A DNA stretch of 64,000 nt from assembly GCF_003584645.1 (NCBI RefSeq), contig NZ_AP017928.1, positions 4,157,501 to 4,221,500 of the forward strand, in the 5' to 3' direction. The notes under the pieces are model-generated. The model was not told the DNA's origin. It saw only the letters and a program-made list of their open reading frames with translations, and ran no database searches. The position numbers were made by a program, and so were the translations under genes. The DNA is from Methylocaldum marinum. GTDB lineage: Bacteria; Pseudomonadota; Gammaproteobacteria; Methylococcales; Methylococcaceae. Shown here one piece after another: positions 44,074-52,529 of this stretch. Position 1 is the first letter of the stretch. Every line of letters starts with the position of its first letter.

Positions 44074-45237
44074 TTATGGTGCCTGCGATCTGCCTCCATC
44101 TCTCTTATTGTTTCCGTCTCGTCGGCATTGCCCGGCCTTGCACTTTTTCCACCAAATGACCATACCGGTAACGACGAGCACCGAAAGCACCAGGCCCGAA
44201 CCGCAAATCATCATCCGGCCCGCGAGCCCGAAGGCGCGGCCGGAATGTAGCGGGAACTGCCAGTCCATGAAGCGGTCCCCCGCCGTGCGTGCGGTTCGTT
44301 CGTCGATACGGCGCGCGCCCCCGGTTTGTGCATCGACGTAAACCTTGGTTTGCCCGTAATCGGCGATGTCGTCCTCGCTCCGAAGCCTGACCCGGTAGAG
44401 ACCGAGGTCGGGCGCAAAGCCGACATCGTCGGGCCTGAGCCCGGGCCGTACCGCCGTGGCGATGCGAATCGCATCTTCGAAACCGAGCGGCGGGTTTTCG
44501 AGCGGCACGGCCGGTCTCGGCGCGATGTCGCCGTAAGCGGGGGTGAGCGGCGACACCCACGCGACCGCCGCCTTGAAAGGCAGGCGTAGATTGAACGACA
44601 GCCCGGAGAGCGCCACCGTGAAGAGGACGATCCAGGCGTACAGGCCGCCCGCGCGGTGCAGATCGAAATTGAGCCGGTAGCCGCCCGCTCGCCGGCGGAG
44701 ACGGAAAGACTTGAGCCAGGACTTCGGGCTGGGGAAGGAAAGGTAGATGACCAAAAAATGGTCGAACAGCCAGACCAGCGCCACGATACCCATCAGCCAT
44801 GTGCCGGCTTTGCCGGCGTGCAGCGTGTGATGAAAGTGGTAAAGGAAGGGAATGACGTGACGCCGGTCGAGCCGGAAGACGCCCGTTTGGCGAGCGCCCA
44901 GCACATGGCCCGAGTGAGGATCGATAAATATTTCCCACTGCGAAACTTCCTTGCCGGTCCCGGCTGCCATTAACAGGACCTGCGCCCGTTGCGGTGCGCC
45001 ATCGAGCCGCAGGCGCCTGACCGCAAGCTCCGGATAGTGCGCCTCGGCGCGGCGTACGAGTTCGTCCAGGGGCAGGCGCCGGCCCTTGGGCGTCACAAAA
45101 TGCCAGTCGCCGTTGAGCCAGGCATCGATCTCCCGATGGAAGGCCAGGAGACTCCCCGTGAGCGCCGCCAGCAGCAGGAACAGCGCCAGCGTCAGCCCCA
45201 CATAGCGGTGTGCCGCGACCCAGAATTGCCGGCTCAT
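44074..45237 (-). CDS. PepSY-associated transmembrane (PiuB-like) protein (cassette 2)
   Basis: A 387-residue paralogue of the 38396-39640 gene: MSRQFWVAAHRYVGLTLALF, then HFHHTLHAGKAGTWLMG, NFDLHRAGGLYAWIVLF and DWQFPLHSGRAFGLAG. Four transmembrane segments, conserved His pairs and periplasmic PepSY-type loops. The start at 45237 overlaps the stop of a 76-codon frame by one base (TGATG), suggesting coupling; a TTG at 45315 is the alternative start of a longer form. Last gene of cassette 2; probably handles siderophore-bound iron or heme after import. Confidence 0.87.
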   Translation of the reverse strand: MSRQFWVAAHRYVGLTLALFLLLAALTGSLLAFHREIDAWLNGDWHFVTPKGRRLPLDELVRRAEAHYPELAVRRLRLDGAPQRAQVLLMAAGTGKEVSQWEIFIDPHSGHVLGARQTGVFRLDRRHVIPFLYHFHHTLHAGKAGTWLMGIVALVWLFDHFLVIYLSFPSPKSWLKSFRLRRRAGGYRLNFDLHRAGGLYAWIVLFTVALSGLSFNLRLPFKAAVAWVSPLTPAYGDIAPRPAVPLENPPLGFEDAIRIATAVRPGLRPDDVGFAPDLGLYRVRLRSEDDIADYGQTKVYVDAQTGGARRIDERTARTAGDRFMDWQFPLHSGRAFGLAGRMMICGSGLVLSVLVVTGMVIWWKKCKAGQCRRDGNNKRDGGRSQAP

Positions 45238-45467
45238 CACACGGCGTTTCGCGGGCTTAGCCTCGCGCTCGGCGCGAGTGGATCGGGATCCGCCATTTTG
45301 ACGGATGACCGGCAAGGCGTGTCGGATGCCGCACTCCGCTGCACGAACTCATAAACGGCGAAAGAATCAGTTCCTGTTGTTCGGGGGAAGATCAGACTCC
45401 AAGTCAGGGCCTGATCTGTGATCAAACCGCCTGGCGTGGCCTCGACAATGTCAAAGGCGGATTCCAT
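45237..45467 (-). CDS. possible small protein between receptor and PepSY genes
   Basis: A 76-residue frame that begins 10 bases after the receptor stop and ends with TGATG overlapping the PepSY start by one base. This tight placement argues for translation, but there is no good Shine-Dalgarno sequence, no signal peptide and no recognisable domain, and the residue usage is unremarkable. It could also be a leader for coupling only. I cannot name a function. Confidence 0.3.
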   Translation of the reverse strand: MESAFDIVEATPGGLITDQALTWSLIFPRTTGTDSFAVYEFVQRSAASDTPCRSSVKMADPDPLAPSARLSPRNAV

Positions 45468-45477
45468 GGTTTTGTAC

Positions 45478-47883
45478 TCAGAACGTCAGCTCGAGCGTGC
45501 CCAGCACGGTGAGGGGCGCGCCGGGATAAACCTCGGTGCGGGACACCGGGGATTCGATGTATTCCTTGTCCAGGAGGTTCTTTAGGCCGACGGTGACGCG
45601 CCAGTGCTTGCTGCGGTAGAACAGCGAGGCGTCGGCGCGCACGTAGCCGGGCACTTGAAAACTGTTGGCAAGGTCGCCCTCGCGTTCGCCGGCGGCGAAA
45701 ACGCCCGCGCCGAATCCCAGGCCTTTCCAGTCGCCATCCTGGATTTCATGGGTGACCCACAGACTGCCGGAAACTTGCGGCACGCCCTGGATGCGATTGC
45801 CCGGGGTGAAGGTGTTGTCCTTGGTGACCTCGGCATCGGTGTAGGCGGCCGACCCGATCAGGTTCCAGCCGGACCCGATATTGCCCGTAACGTCCAGCTC
45901 CACGCCGCGGGACCGCTGTTCGCCGGTCTGCATCGAAAAACCCGTGTTGGCGGGGTCCGCGGTGGTCACGTTCTGCCGCTTGAGTTCATACCAGGCCAGG
46001 GTCGCGCCCACCCGTCCGTCGAGAAATTCGGTCTTGATTCCCGCCTCCACCTGCTCGCCGGTCTCGGGATCGAAGGGCGCTCCGTCGAAGGTGGTTCCGG
46101 CCACCGGCTTGAACGACTTCGAATAGCTGGCGTAAAGCGAAACCCAGTCGGCCACGTCGTACATGAGACCCGCGCGCGGCGAAAACCGCCGTGCGTCGTT
46201 CTCCACCTTGGTGGTACGGTTCGTCGTCGTTACCGTAGTCTGCGTGGTGTCGTCGTAACGCAGGCCGAGCAGCAGCTTCCAGCGCTCGCCCAGCCAGATC
46301 TGATCCTGCACGTATCCCGCGATGTACTCGATCTCCTGATCGGTCAGCGTGGGATCGCCGAACACGCCGGGCCGGGCGCCGTACACCGGGTCGAAGATAT
46401 CGATCGCGGCGAGCGACGCCGTGGCGAGGCGCACGTCCTTGCGCGCGGTGCCCGCCTCCACGCCCAGCAACAGCTTGTGGCCGATGGCGGCGTCCGTGAA
46501 ATCACCTATGGCGTCCAGCTGCAAGGTCCATTGGTCGGCGTCGTCGTGCTGGTCGGTCGCCCGGCGATTCAGTGTTCGATTGTCCGCGCGCAAGCCGCGG
46601 GGGTCCGCGCTGAAACGGTCGGCCTCGCTTTCCTGGTAGCGGCCGGTGTGACGCAGCATCCAGGTGGCGTTCAGCTGGTGTTCGATGATGTAGCGGCTCT
46701 GATACCCATTCAGGTCGAACGTCGAAAAATCCTCTCCGAAATAGCGGCTGATCGGAACGTTGGCGACGCCTTTGCCCGATGCCACCAGGCCGCGGTCGAA
46801 CGGCAGTTCCTGGTCCACGTATTCGAAGTCCACCAGCACCTTGGTCGATTCGCTGGGCTGCCAGCCCAGCACCGGGGCGACGAACACGCGTCGCGAGCGC
46901 TTGAAGAAGTCGCGGAAGCTGTCCCAGTGCTGATAGGCGGCGTTGACGCGCAAGGCCAGGGTTCCGTCGGCATTGAACGGTTGCGACAAATCCGCCTCGG
47001 CGCGGTAGAAATCGTAGGACCCGGCCTGGCCGCGGAGCTTGTATTGCGCCTCGCTCAGCGGCCGCTTGGTGACGATGTTCACCAGTCCGCCGGGGTCGCC
47101 CAGGCCGTAGAGCACGGAGGCCGGTCCCTTGAGGACCTCCACCCGCTCGACGCTGGCCAGATCGATGAAACCGGGGTCCCCGAACAGCTGATTGGAGAGG
47201 AAGCCGTCGCGGGCCGAGAGAAAACTCGAAAACCCGCGGACGATGAAGGAATCGGCGCGATTGCCGAACGAGCTGCCGGGCCGGACGCTGCTGACGTTCT
47301 GGATGACGTCGGTTATCCGGGTCGCCTGCTGGTCCTCGATCACCTGCTTCGGAACCACCTGGATGGCGGCCGGCGTACCCCGAATCGGCGTATCGGTCTT
47401 GGTGGCGGTTCCGGTGCGTTCGGCGCGGTAGCCTTCCACCGGGCCGTAGGCCGACTCGCGGATCTCCGTACCGGTCACCGTGACCGCCGGCAGTTCCTGT
47501 GCGTCCGGCTGCGGCTGCCGGACCAGCGTATAGCTGCCGCCCGGGCTTTCCACGATGTCCAGCCCGCTGTCGGCCAGCAAGCGGGTGACGGCTTCGCGCG
47601 CGGAGTAGGTTCCGGCGAGGGCCGGGCTGCTCAGCCCTTGCGTCAGGCCCGGTTCGAACGATAGGGCGAGGCCGGCGCCGGCCGCAAAGTCGGCCAGCGT
47701 GCGGCCCAGCGGACCGGACGGAATGTTGTAGGGTTTGGCGGCAATGGCATCGAGCGCTTGCGCTTCGGCGCCGTAGGCAAGGGAGCCGGTGCCGCCGGCT
47801 GCGGCCAGCGAGGAGCCCAGCAGGGCGGCGCGGACGGTATGATTGAAGCGGCGCTCGGTTGGGCGCGGCTGGCTAGAGGGCAT
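45478..47883 (-). CDS. TonB-dependent siderophore receptor with STN signalling domain (cassette 2)
   Basis: An 801-residue paralogue of the 39775-42294 receptor. Signal peptide to about residue 40, STN domain at about 50-122 (YNIPSGPLGRTLADFAAGAG ... DSGLDIVES), TonB-box/plug with LPAVTVTG, DTPIRGTPAAIQVV, FIVRGFSSF and EVLKGPASVLYGLGDPGGLVNIVTKRPL, then the barrel ending LTVLGTLELTF (C-terminal Phe for BAM). GGAG lies before the ATG. Ferric-siderophore import and surface signalling via the FecR/FecI pair upstream. Plug and barrel have diverged clearly from cassette 1, so the siderophore is probably different. Confidence 0.93.
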   Translation of the reverse strand: MPSSQPRPTERRFNHTVRAALLGSSLAAAGGTGSLAYGAEAQALDAIAAKPYNIPSGPLGRTLADFAAGAGLALSFEPGLTQGLSSPALAGTYSAREAVTRLLADSGLDIVESPGGSYTLVRQPQPDAQELPAVTVTGTEIRESAYGPVEGYRAERTGTATKTDTPIRGTPAAIQVVPKQVIEDQQATRITDVIQNVSSVRPGSSFGNRADSFIVRGFSSFLSARDGFLSNQLFGDPGFIDLASVERVEVLKGPASVLYGLGDPGGLVNIVTKRPLSEAQYKLRGQAGSYDFYRAEADLSQPFNADGTLALRVNAAYQHWDSFRDFFKRSRRVFVAPVLGWQPSESTKVLVDFEYVDQELPFDRGLVASGKGVANVPISRYFGEDFSTFDLNGYQSRYIIEHQLNATWMLRHTGRYQESEADRFSADPRGLRADNRTLNRRATDQHDDADQWTLQLDAIGDFTDAAIGHKLLLGVEAGTARKDVRLATASLAAIDIFDPVYGARPGVFGDPTLTDQEIEYIAGYVQDQIWLGERWKLLLGLRYDDTTQTTVTTTNRTTKVENDARRFSPRAGLMYDVADWVSLYASYSKSFKPVAGTTFDGAPFDPETGEQVEAGIKTEFLDGRVGATLAWYELKRQNVTTADPANTGFSMQTGEQRSRGVELDVTGNIGSGWNLIGSAAYTDAEVTKDNTFTPGNRIQGVPQVSGSLWVTHEIQDGDWKGLGFGAGVFAAGEREGDLANSFQVPGYVRADASLFYRSKHWRVTVGLKNLLDKEYIESPVSRTEVYPGAPLTVLGTLELTF

Positions 47884-47989
47884 GTAAAGGCTCCGTTACG
47901 AATTGGCAAGTGGGGTTCTTTACCCTGATTGCCAATCGAGCCGGAAAAAAGTATCAGCCCCCGGCGAAAATTTTTGCGTCCGCGTGCTT

Positions 47990-48970
47990 TCAGCGCGCCG
48001 AGAGGTTCACCCAATAGCCGCCCATGCGGGTCGACACAGCGACGGGATAGGTCGAGACCAGCATGGCCAGTGCCCTATCGGTGTCTGCGACGGGGAATGC
48101 GCCGGAGATGCGCAGGTTCGCGACAGCCGGGTCGCAGCGCACGATGCCGTTGCGGTATCGCGCCAGTTCGGCGGCGAAGTCGGCCAGCCGCATCCTGTCC
48201 GCTGACAGCATGCCCCGGATCCAGGCCGTGGCCGTGTCGTCCGCCGGCATGACCGGGCTCACGCCGTTCGCGGTAAACCAGGCTTGCTCGCCGGCGCGCA
48301 GGATTGGCCGGGCGGGCGCTTCGGCAGACCGCGGTTCGATGCGTACCGCGCCCTCCAGCACGGCGACCCGGGTGCGTCCTTCCTCCCGCCGCACGCTGAA
48401 ACGGGTGCCGAGCGCCTCGAGCAGGCCATCGGCCGTGCTGACGTAGAAGGGACGGCGCATGACCGAGGCGTCCTTGGCGGTATGCACCAGGATCTCGCCG
48501 GCGCGCAGCTGGACAAAGCGCTGGGCGGCGTCGAAACGCACGTCGACGGCCGTGGCGGTATTGAGGGTGACCCGGCTGCCGTCGGCCAGTTGCCGTTCGC
48601 GGCGTTCCCCGGCGGCGGTGCGCAGGTCGGCGGTCCAGCCTCGTTCTTCGGCCAGGCGGCACGCGGTCCGGGCCATGGGGACAACGAGCAGCAGCGCGCT
48701 CAGCTTGGCGAGGGCAGCGCGGCGGCCGTTCTCGGGCGGACGGTCCAGGGCAGGCATGGCCAGCGAGGGCGGCAGACTGCCCAGCTTGTTCAAGAGCCGC
48801 TCGGCGCGCGCCCAGGCGCGGGCGTGATCCGGGCTGGTCTGGCGCCAGCGTTCGCAGGCGGCACGGTCCTCGTCGGTGACCATGCCGGCGTTCAGGCGCA
48901 TCAGCCAGTCGGCGGCCTCTTCGAGGACATGGGGGGCGATGGGAGCGCTGCGCGCGGTGCGGTGCATCAC
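47990..48970 (-). CDS. fecR: FecR-family anti-sigma regulator (cassette 2)
   Basis: A 326-residue FecR paralogue: DUF4880-like N-terminus (VLEEAADWLMRLNAGMVTDE ... ACERWRQTSPDHARAWARAE), a hydrophobic stretch around 90-103 (LSALLLVVPMARTA), and the FecR domain (RTAAGERRERQLADGSRVTL) with C-terminal STN-interacting segment (VRCDPAVANLRISGAF). It starts 10 bases after the sigma stop. Relays the receptor signal to the sigma factor; paralogue of 42384-43403. Confidence 0.92.
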   Translation of the reverse strand: MMHRTARSAPIAPHVLEEAADWLMRLNAGMVTDEDRAACERWRQTSPDHARAWARAERLLNKLGSLPPSLAMPALDRPPENGRRAALAKLSALLLVVPMARTACRLAEERGWTADLRTAAGERRERQLADGSRVTLNTATAVDVRFDAAQRFVQLRAGEILVHTAKDASVMRRPFYVSTADGLLEALGTRFSVRREEGRTRVAVLEGAVRIEPRSAEAPARPILRAGEQAWFTANGVSPVMPADDTATAWIRGMLSADRMRLADFAAELARYRNGIVRCDPAVANLRISGAFPVADTDRALAMLVSTYPVAVSTRMGGYWVNLSAR

Positions 48971-48980
48971 AAGTGCCCCC

Positions 48981-49487
48981 TCAATCCATGGATGCCAGGC
49001 AATGCAGGAATGCCTGTTTCATGTACCGCTTGACGGTGATGAGGGAAACGCCGATCAGTCGGGCAATGTCTTCGTACTTCAGACCCTCGATCTGCGACAG
49101 CAGGAAGGCGCTCTTGACTTGCGGGGACAGGGCACCGAGGAGGGCGTCGATTTCGTACAGCGTTTCCAGGATCAGGGCGCGCTGCTCGGGCGAAGGGACC
49201 AGCGGTTCCGGCTGACAGGCGAGTGCCTCCAGGTAGGCCCGCTCGATGTCCAGCCGCCGCCAATGGTTGACCACCAGCCCGTGGGCGATGGTGGTCAGGT
49301 AGGCGCGGGGTTCGCGGATGTTTTCGTACTCGCGCGCCAGCATGACCCGCAGGAAGGTGTCCTGTGCCAGATCGGCGGCGAAATCGGGGCAGCCGAGCTT
49401 GTTCCGGAGCCAGCCCACCAACCACCCGTGGTGGCTCACGTACATCAGGTTCAGGAAATCGGTTCTGGAAAATTCGCTTGCGGACAT
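48981..49487 (-). CDS. fecI: FecI-like ECF sigma factor (cassette 2)
   Basis: A 168-residue ECF sigma factor: MSASEFSRTDFLNLMYVSHH, sigma2 NKLGCPDFAADLAQDTFLRV, REPRAYLTTIAHGLVVNHWR, and sigma4 LKYEDIARLIGVSLITVKRY. Most of its N-terminal half aligns residue by residue with the sigma of cassette 1. The ATG follows AAGGGTGGGGT. A Fur-like box lies 50-68 bases upstream, so it is expressed under iron limitation. First gene of cassette 2. Confidence 0.93.
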   Translation of the reverse strand: MSASEFSRTDFLNLMYVSHHGWLVGWLRNKLGCPDFAADLAQDTFLRVMLAREYENIREPRAYLTTIAHGLVVNHWRRLDIERAYLEALACQPEPLVPSPEQRALILETLYEIDALLGALSPQVKSAFLLSQIEGLKYEDIARLIGVSLITVKRYMKQAFLHCLASMD

Positions 49488-49536
49488 ACCCCACCCTTGC
49501 AGCCCAAAACGTCAGACACCACACCTCATTTCTGAA

Positions 49537-49555
49537 AATGAGAATCGTTATTATC
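49537..49555. promoter_or_regulatory. Fur-like box of cassette 2
   Basis: AATGAGAATCGTTATTATC, identical to 43994-44012. A second shared block, TCAGACACCAC (49512-49522 here, 43968-43978 in cassette 1), lies between box and start, showing that whole promoters were duplicated. Confidence 0.8.
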
Positions 49556-49652
49556 TTGTCGTCCATATAGGGCGTCAAGCCGGGGAACGAGTCCGCGGCG
49601 GAAAGGGGAAAACGGCGGTTTTCGGCCGCCGGCGCGGCGACAAGTCGCGTGA

Positions 49653-51011
49653 TTAATAAGTTCTCGGCCGGCGCCGAAATACCGGCAGGCGCACTCTGGC
49701 TTCCAGGCCGCCTTGCGGGCGGTTGTGTAGGCTCAGCGTACCGCCCTGGGCGCCGAGCAGATTGGCGGCGATCGAAAGCCCTAGGCCGGTGCCGCCGGTT
49801 TCCCGCGAGCGCGAGGTTTCCAGCCGGAAAAAAGGCTGCATCACTTTGCCTAGGGATTCTTCCGGAATGCCGGGGCCGGAGTCCCGCACCCGGACCAGCC
49901 AGTCGTCGCCGCAGCGTTCCAGGCTGATGTCGGCCTCGCCGCCGTATTTCACCGCGTTGTCGATCAGGTTGAGAAAACTGCGCCGCAGGGCTTCCGGGCG
50001 GCCCGAGATGAGCGCGCTCTCCGGTCCTTCGAAACGGGCCTCGCCGCCGGCATCGACGGTATCGTCGCAGAGGCTTTGCAGCAGGGCGCCGAGATCGATG
50101 GTTTGCGGCGGCGGTCCCGAGTCCAGGCTGCGCGCCAGGTCCAGCCCCTCGTCGACCAGCGCCTGCATGGCCGCCACGTCCTCCGCCAGCCGGCTCCGGA
50201 GCGGCTCATCCCGGCATTGTTCCAGCCGCAGGCGGAGCCGGGTGAGGGGCGTCTTCAGGTCATGCGTGATGGCGGCGAGAATGCGGGTGCGTTCTTCGAT
50301 ATGGGATCGCAGGCGTTCCCGCATGCGGTTGAAGGTTCGGGCGGCCTGCCTGACCTCGATGGGCCCCGATTCGTCCATGGCAGGATGGTCCGGATCGAGT
50401 CCGAAGGATTCGGCGGCTTCAAGCAGGTGTCGCAAGGGCTGCAGGACCAGGCGGACGGCAAACCAGGCCACGATCGCCAGAAGGCCCGCCACAATCGAAA
50501 GTCTGGCGATGAACCCCTCAATTCTCGGCTGCCGGGGCGGCGGCAGCTCGCGGCGCGCTTCTATCAACACGCGCTGGCCGTCGGCAAATCGGACCCGGGC
50601 GCCGACGGTGCGGGACGGCTGGCAATCTTCCGGCTCTTCGCGGCAGGCGGAATTCCGCGTTCGCCAGCCCGCTTCCACGGCCACCGACGGTCCCGCCGCT
50701 TCGACCAGAGCGGCGGTGAACGACGGCAGGGACTGCACCGGCTCATCCATCCCGTTCGCCGGTTCGATGCTCCATTGCCCGGAAGGCAGGGCATGGACCG
50801 TGGCCAGGCGCTGCTCCGGCGGCAGGGCGGCGAGCAGATGGAGGATATCGGCAATGCGATCGGCTGCACCCTGTTCGCGAAAACTGTGCACGATGTGGCT
50901 GCGCTCGCGCAAGGCGAGGCCCAGGCTCACGAATACCGCCATCAGCACGCCGCCGAGGAGAAGCAGGAATAGTCTGATCGCGAGCGAGCGGGGCGGGAAA
51001 GCGAGGCTCAA
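49653..51011 (-). CDS. sensor histidine kinase
   Basis: A 452-residue kinase. Transmembrane helices at about 12-32 and 170-190 enclose a ~135-residue periplasmic sensor with two Cys; a HAMP domain follows (PLRHLLEAAESFG); the H-box is ILAAITHDLKTPLTRLRLRLE; the ATPase domain has N, G1 and G2 boxes (LIDNAVKYGG, VRDSGPGIP, GGTGLGLSI). Its start overlaps the response-regulator stop by four bases. HAMP/H-box resemble EnvZ/RstB. It likely senses an envelope signal. Confidence 0.92.
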   Translation of the reverse strand: MSLAFPPRSLAIRLFLLLLGGVLMAVFVSLGLALRERSHIVHSFREQGAADRIADILHLLAALPPEQRLATVHALPSGQWSIEPANGMDEPVQSLPSFTAALVEAAGPSVAVEAGWRTRNSACREEPEDCQPSRTVGARVRFADGQRVLIEARRELPPPRQPRIEGFIARLSIVAGLLAIVAWFAVRLVLQPLRHLLEAAESFGLDPDHPAMDESGPIEVRQAARTFNRMRERLRSHIEERTRILAAITHDLKTPLTRLRLRLEQCRDEPLRSRLAEDVAAMQALVDEGLDLARSLDSGPPPQTIDLGALLQSLCDDTVDAGGEARFEGPESALISGRPEALRRSFLNLIDNAVKYGGEADISLERCGDDWLVRVRDSGPGIPEESLGKVMQPFFRLETSRSRETGGTGLGLSIAANLLGAQGGTLSLHNRPQGGLEARVRLPVFRRRPRTY

Positions 51012-51730
51012 GGTTCCTGCTCCACCGCGGCGGCCAAGACATAGCCCTCGTTCCGAAGGGTCTTGATCAGACTCGGCGCCCGTGCGTTGTCCCCCAGCTT
51101 CTGGCGCAGCCGGCTGACCCGGAGATCGATGGAGCGGTCGAACGGCTCCGCGTCGCGCCCGCGGATCAGATCCATGAGCTGATCGCGGGTGAGTACCCGG
51201 TTGGGGTGGGTAAGGAAAACCTCGAGCAAGCGGTATTCGGCGCCCGACAGGGCTACGACCACACCTTGCGGCGAGGTGAGCTGGCGGGTCTGCCCGTCCA
51301 GGGTCCAGCCGGCGAAGCGCCAGCGCTGCGCCGGCTCCCCGGCGCCCCGGCCGGGCAGCGAGCGGGCGCGGCGCAGAATATTGCGGATGCGGGCCAGGAG
51401 TTCGCGTGGTTCGAAAGGTTTGGCGAGATAATCATCGGCGCCCATTTCCAGGCCCAGCACCCGGTCTATCGGTTCGCCGCGCGCGGTGAGCATAAGCACC
51501 GGAAGATCGGAGCGAGCGCGCAGATCCCGGCACAGGCTCAAGCCGTCCTGGCCCGGCAGCATCAGATCGAGGACGATCAGGTCGATGCCGCTGCTGTCTA
51601 ATATGTCGCGCATCTGCCGGCCGTCGGCGGCCAGGCTCACACGATAGCCGTGCTGTTTGAGATAGTCGCCGACCAGCATGCGGATTTCGCGGTCGTCGTC
51701 GACGACGAGGATATGTTCTGTCGTGTTCAT
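51008..51730 (-). CDS. OmpR/PhoB-family response regulator
   Basis: A 240-residue regulator: receiver domain with acidic pair D11-D13, phospho-acceptor D55 (LIVLDLMLPG) and conserved Lys in LAKPFEP, then a winged-helix DNA-binding domain (ALSGAEYRLLEVFLTHPNRV, SIDLRVSRLRQKLGD). Located first in a two-gene operon with the kinase and divergent from a Spy/CpxP-like gene. The intergenic region holds GTATC-N5-GTATC direct repeats, the geometry of OmpR-family binding sites. Confidence 0.94.
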   Translation of the reverse strand: MNTTEHILVVDDDREIRMLVGDYLKQHGYRVSLAADGRQMRDILDSSGIDLIVLDLMLPGQDGLSLCRDLRARSDLPVLMLTARGEPIDRVLGLEMGADDYLAKPFEPRELLARIRNILRRARSLPGRGAGEPAQRWRFAGWTLDGQTRQLTSPQGVVVALSGAEYRLLEVFLTHPNRVLTRDQLMDLIRGRDAEPFDRSIDLRVSRLRQKLGDNARAPSLIKTLRNEGYVLAAAVEQEP

Positions 51731-51773
51731 GGAAGCTTTTTACCGCGCTCGGTGAGCGGTGTCATAGGTTTTT

Positions 51774-51819
51774 GTATCCGTTTGTATCTTTCCGGGCCGG
51801 GGAAAAAAAGCGATACAAA
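51774..51819. promoter_or_regulatory. candidate response-regulator box
   Basis: TTTGTATC occurs at 51771-51778 and 51781-51788, forming GTATC-N5-GTATC, and its reverse complement GATACAAA is at 51812-51819. This matches the two half-sites per DNA turn used by OmpR-family regulators (compare GTAAA-N5-GTAAA of CpxR). It lies between the divergent regulator and Spy-like genes. Confidence 0.6.
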
Positions 51820-51948
51820 ACCGCTGCCGGGCGGACACATGTCCGATACACGAGCGCTGTGAAATAGATCCCGAAGACGGCGGGACGGTCCCGCCGGTCT
51901 AGAAGGATCGGCTTCAGCCGACTTTTCGCAACTGTATGAGGAATCCAT

Positions 51949-52446
51949 ATGAAATCTTATCCTAAAGCACTCTTGATCAGCCTTGCCCTGCTCGCTCCGG
52001 TAGCCGCGATGGCCGAATCCGGGGAAGCCAAGCCTGAAGCCGGCGCCTACAGCCAGGGCAACGGTGGTTCGCGGGCAGAGCGCCGGGAGCGCTTCATGGC
52101 GGAGCGGATGGCCGAATTGCGCCAGGATTTGAAGCTTACCGCGGAGCAGGAAGCGAATTGGAATACCTGGACGGCCAAAATGAAGGAAATCAAGGAAACC
52201 AAAAAACAGTCGCGTCCCGATCGCGAGGCCATGAAGAACCTGTCGGCACCGGATCGCCTGGAAAAAATGATCGCCCTGCAAAAGGCGAAAACGGCTTACT
52301 TGGAAGAAGCGCTGGCGGCGACCAAGACCTTCTACGCCACGCTGACGCCGGAGCAGCGCAAAGTGTTCGACGAAAAGACGCCTTTCGGCAAGCACGGCAA
52401 GAAATGGAAGCGTCACGGCGGTCCCCGTCATCAGGGCGCGAAGTAA
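51949..52446 (+). CDS. Spy/CpxP-family periplasmic protein
   Basis: A 165-residue protein with a Sec signal peptide (cleavage after AMA at 22), then an all-helical domain with two LTXXQ motifs, LTAEQ (63-67) and LTPEQ (132-136), and a basic His/Lys/Gly-rich tail (FGKHGKKWKRHGGPRHQ) that may bind metal. Members are periplasmic chaperones or stress-sensor inhibitors (Spy, CpxP, ZraP). Divergent from the two-component operon, so it is probably its target and possibly a feedback regulator. Confidence 0.88.
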   Translation: MKSYPKALLISLALLAPVAAMAESGEAKPEAGAYSQGNGGSRAERRERFMAERMAELRQDLKLTAEQEANWNTWTAKMKEIKETKKQSRPDREAMKNLSAPDRLEKMIALQKAKTAYLEEALAATKTFYATLTPEQRKVFDEKTPFGKHGKKWKRHGGPRHQGAK

Positions 52447-52480
52447 CGAGTCGTTTCGTAACTCGGAACCCATAGGCTTC

Positions 52481-52518
52481 GTAGGGCGGGTTAGCGGGGA
52501 CACCCGCGTAACCCGCCG
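52481..52518. repeat. short palindromic element related to repeat A
   Basis: GTAGGGCGGGTTAGCGGGG and CCCGCGTAACCCGCC form a hairpin of about 15 bp with a three-base loop, between convergent genes. It may serve as a bidirectional terminator. Confidence 0.8.
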
Positions 52519-52529
52519 AATGCCGAAAA

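Noticed and set aside
45604..47664. 686-codon plus-strand frame opposite the receptor of cassette 2
   Set aside because: Antisense shadow of a GC-rich gene; the minus strand encodes a clear TonB-dependent receptor.
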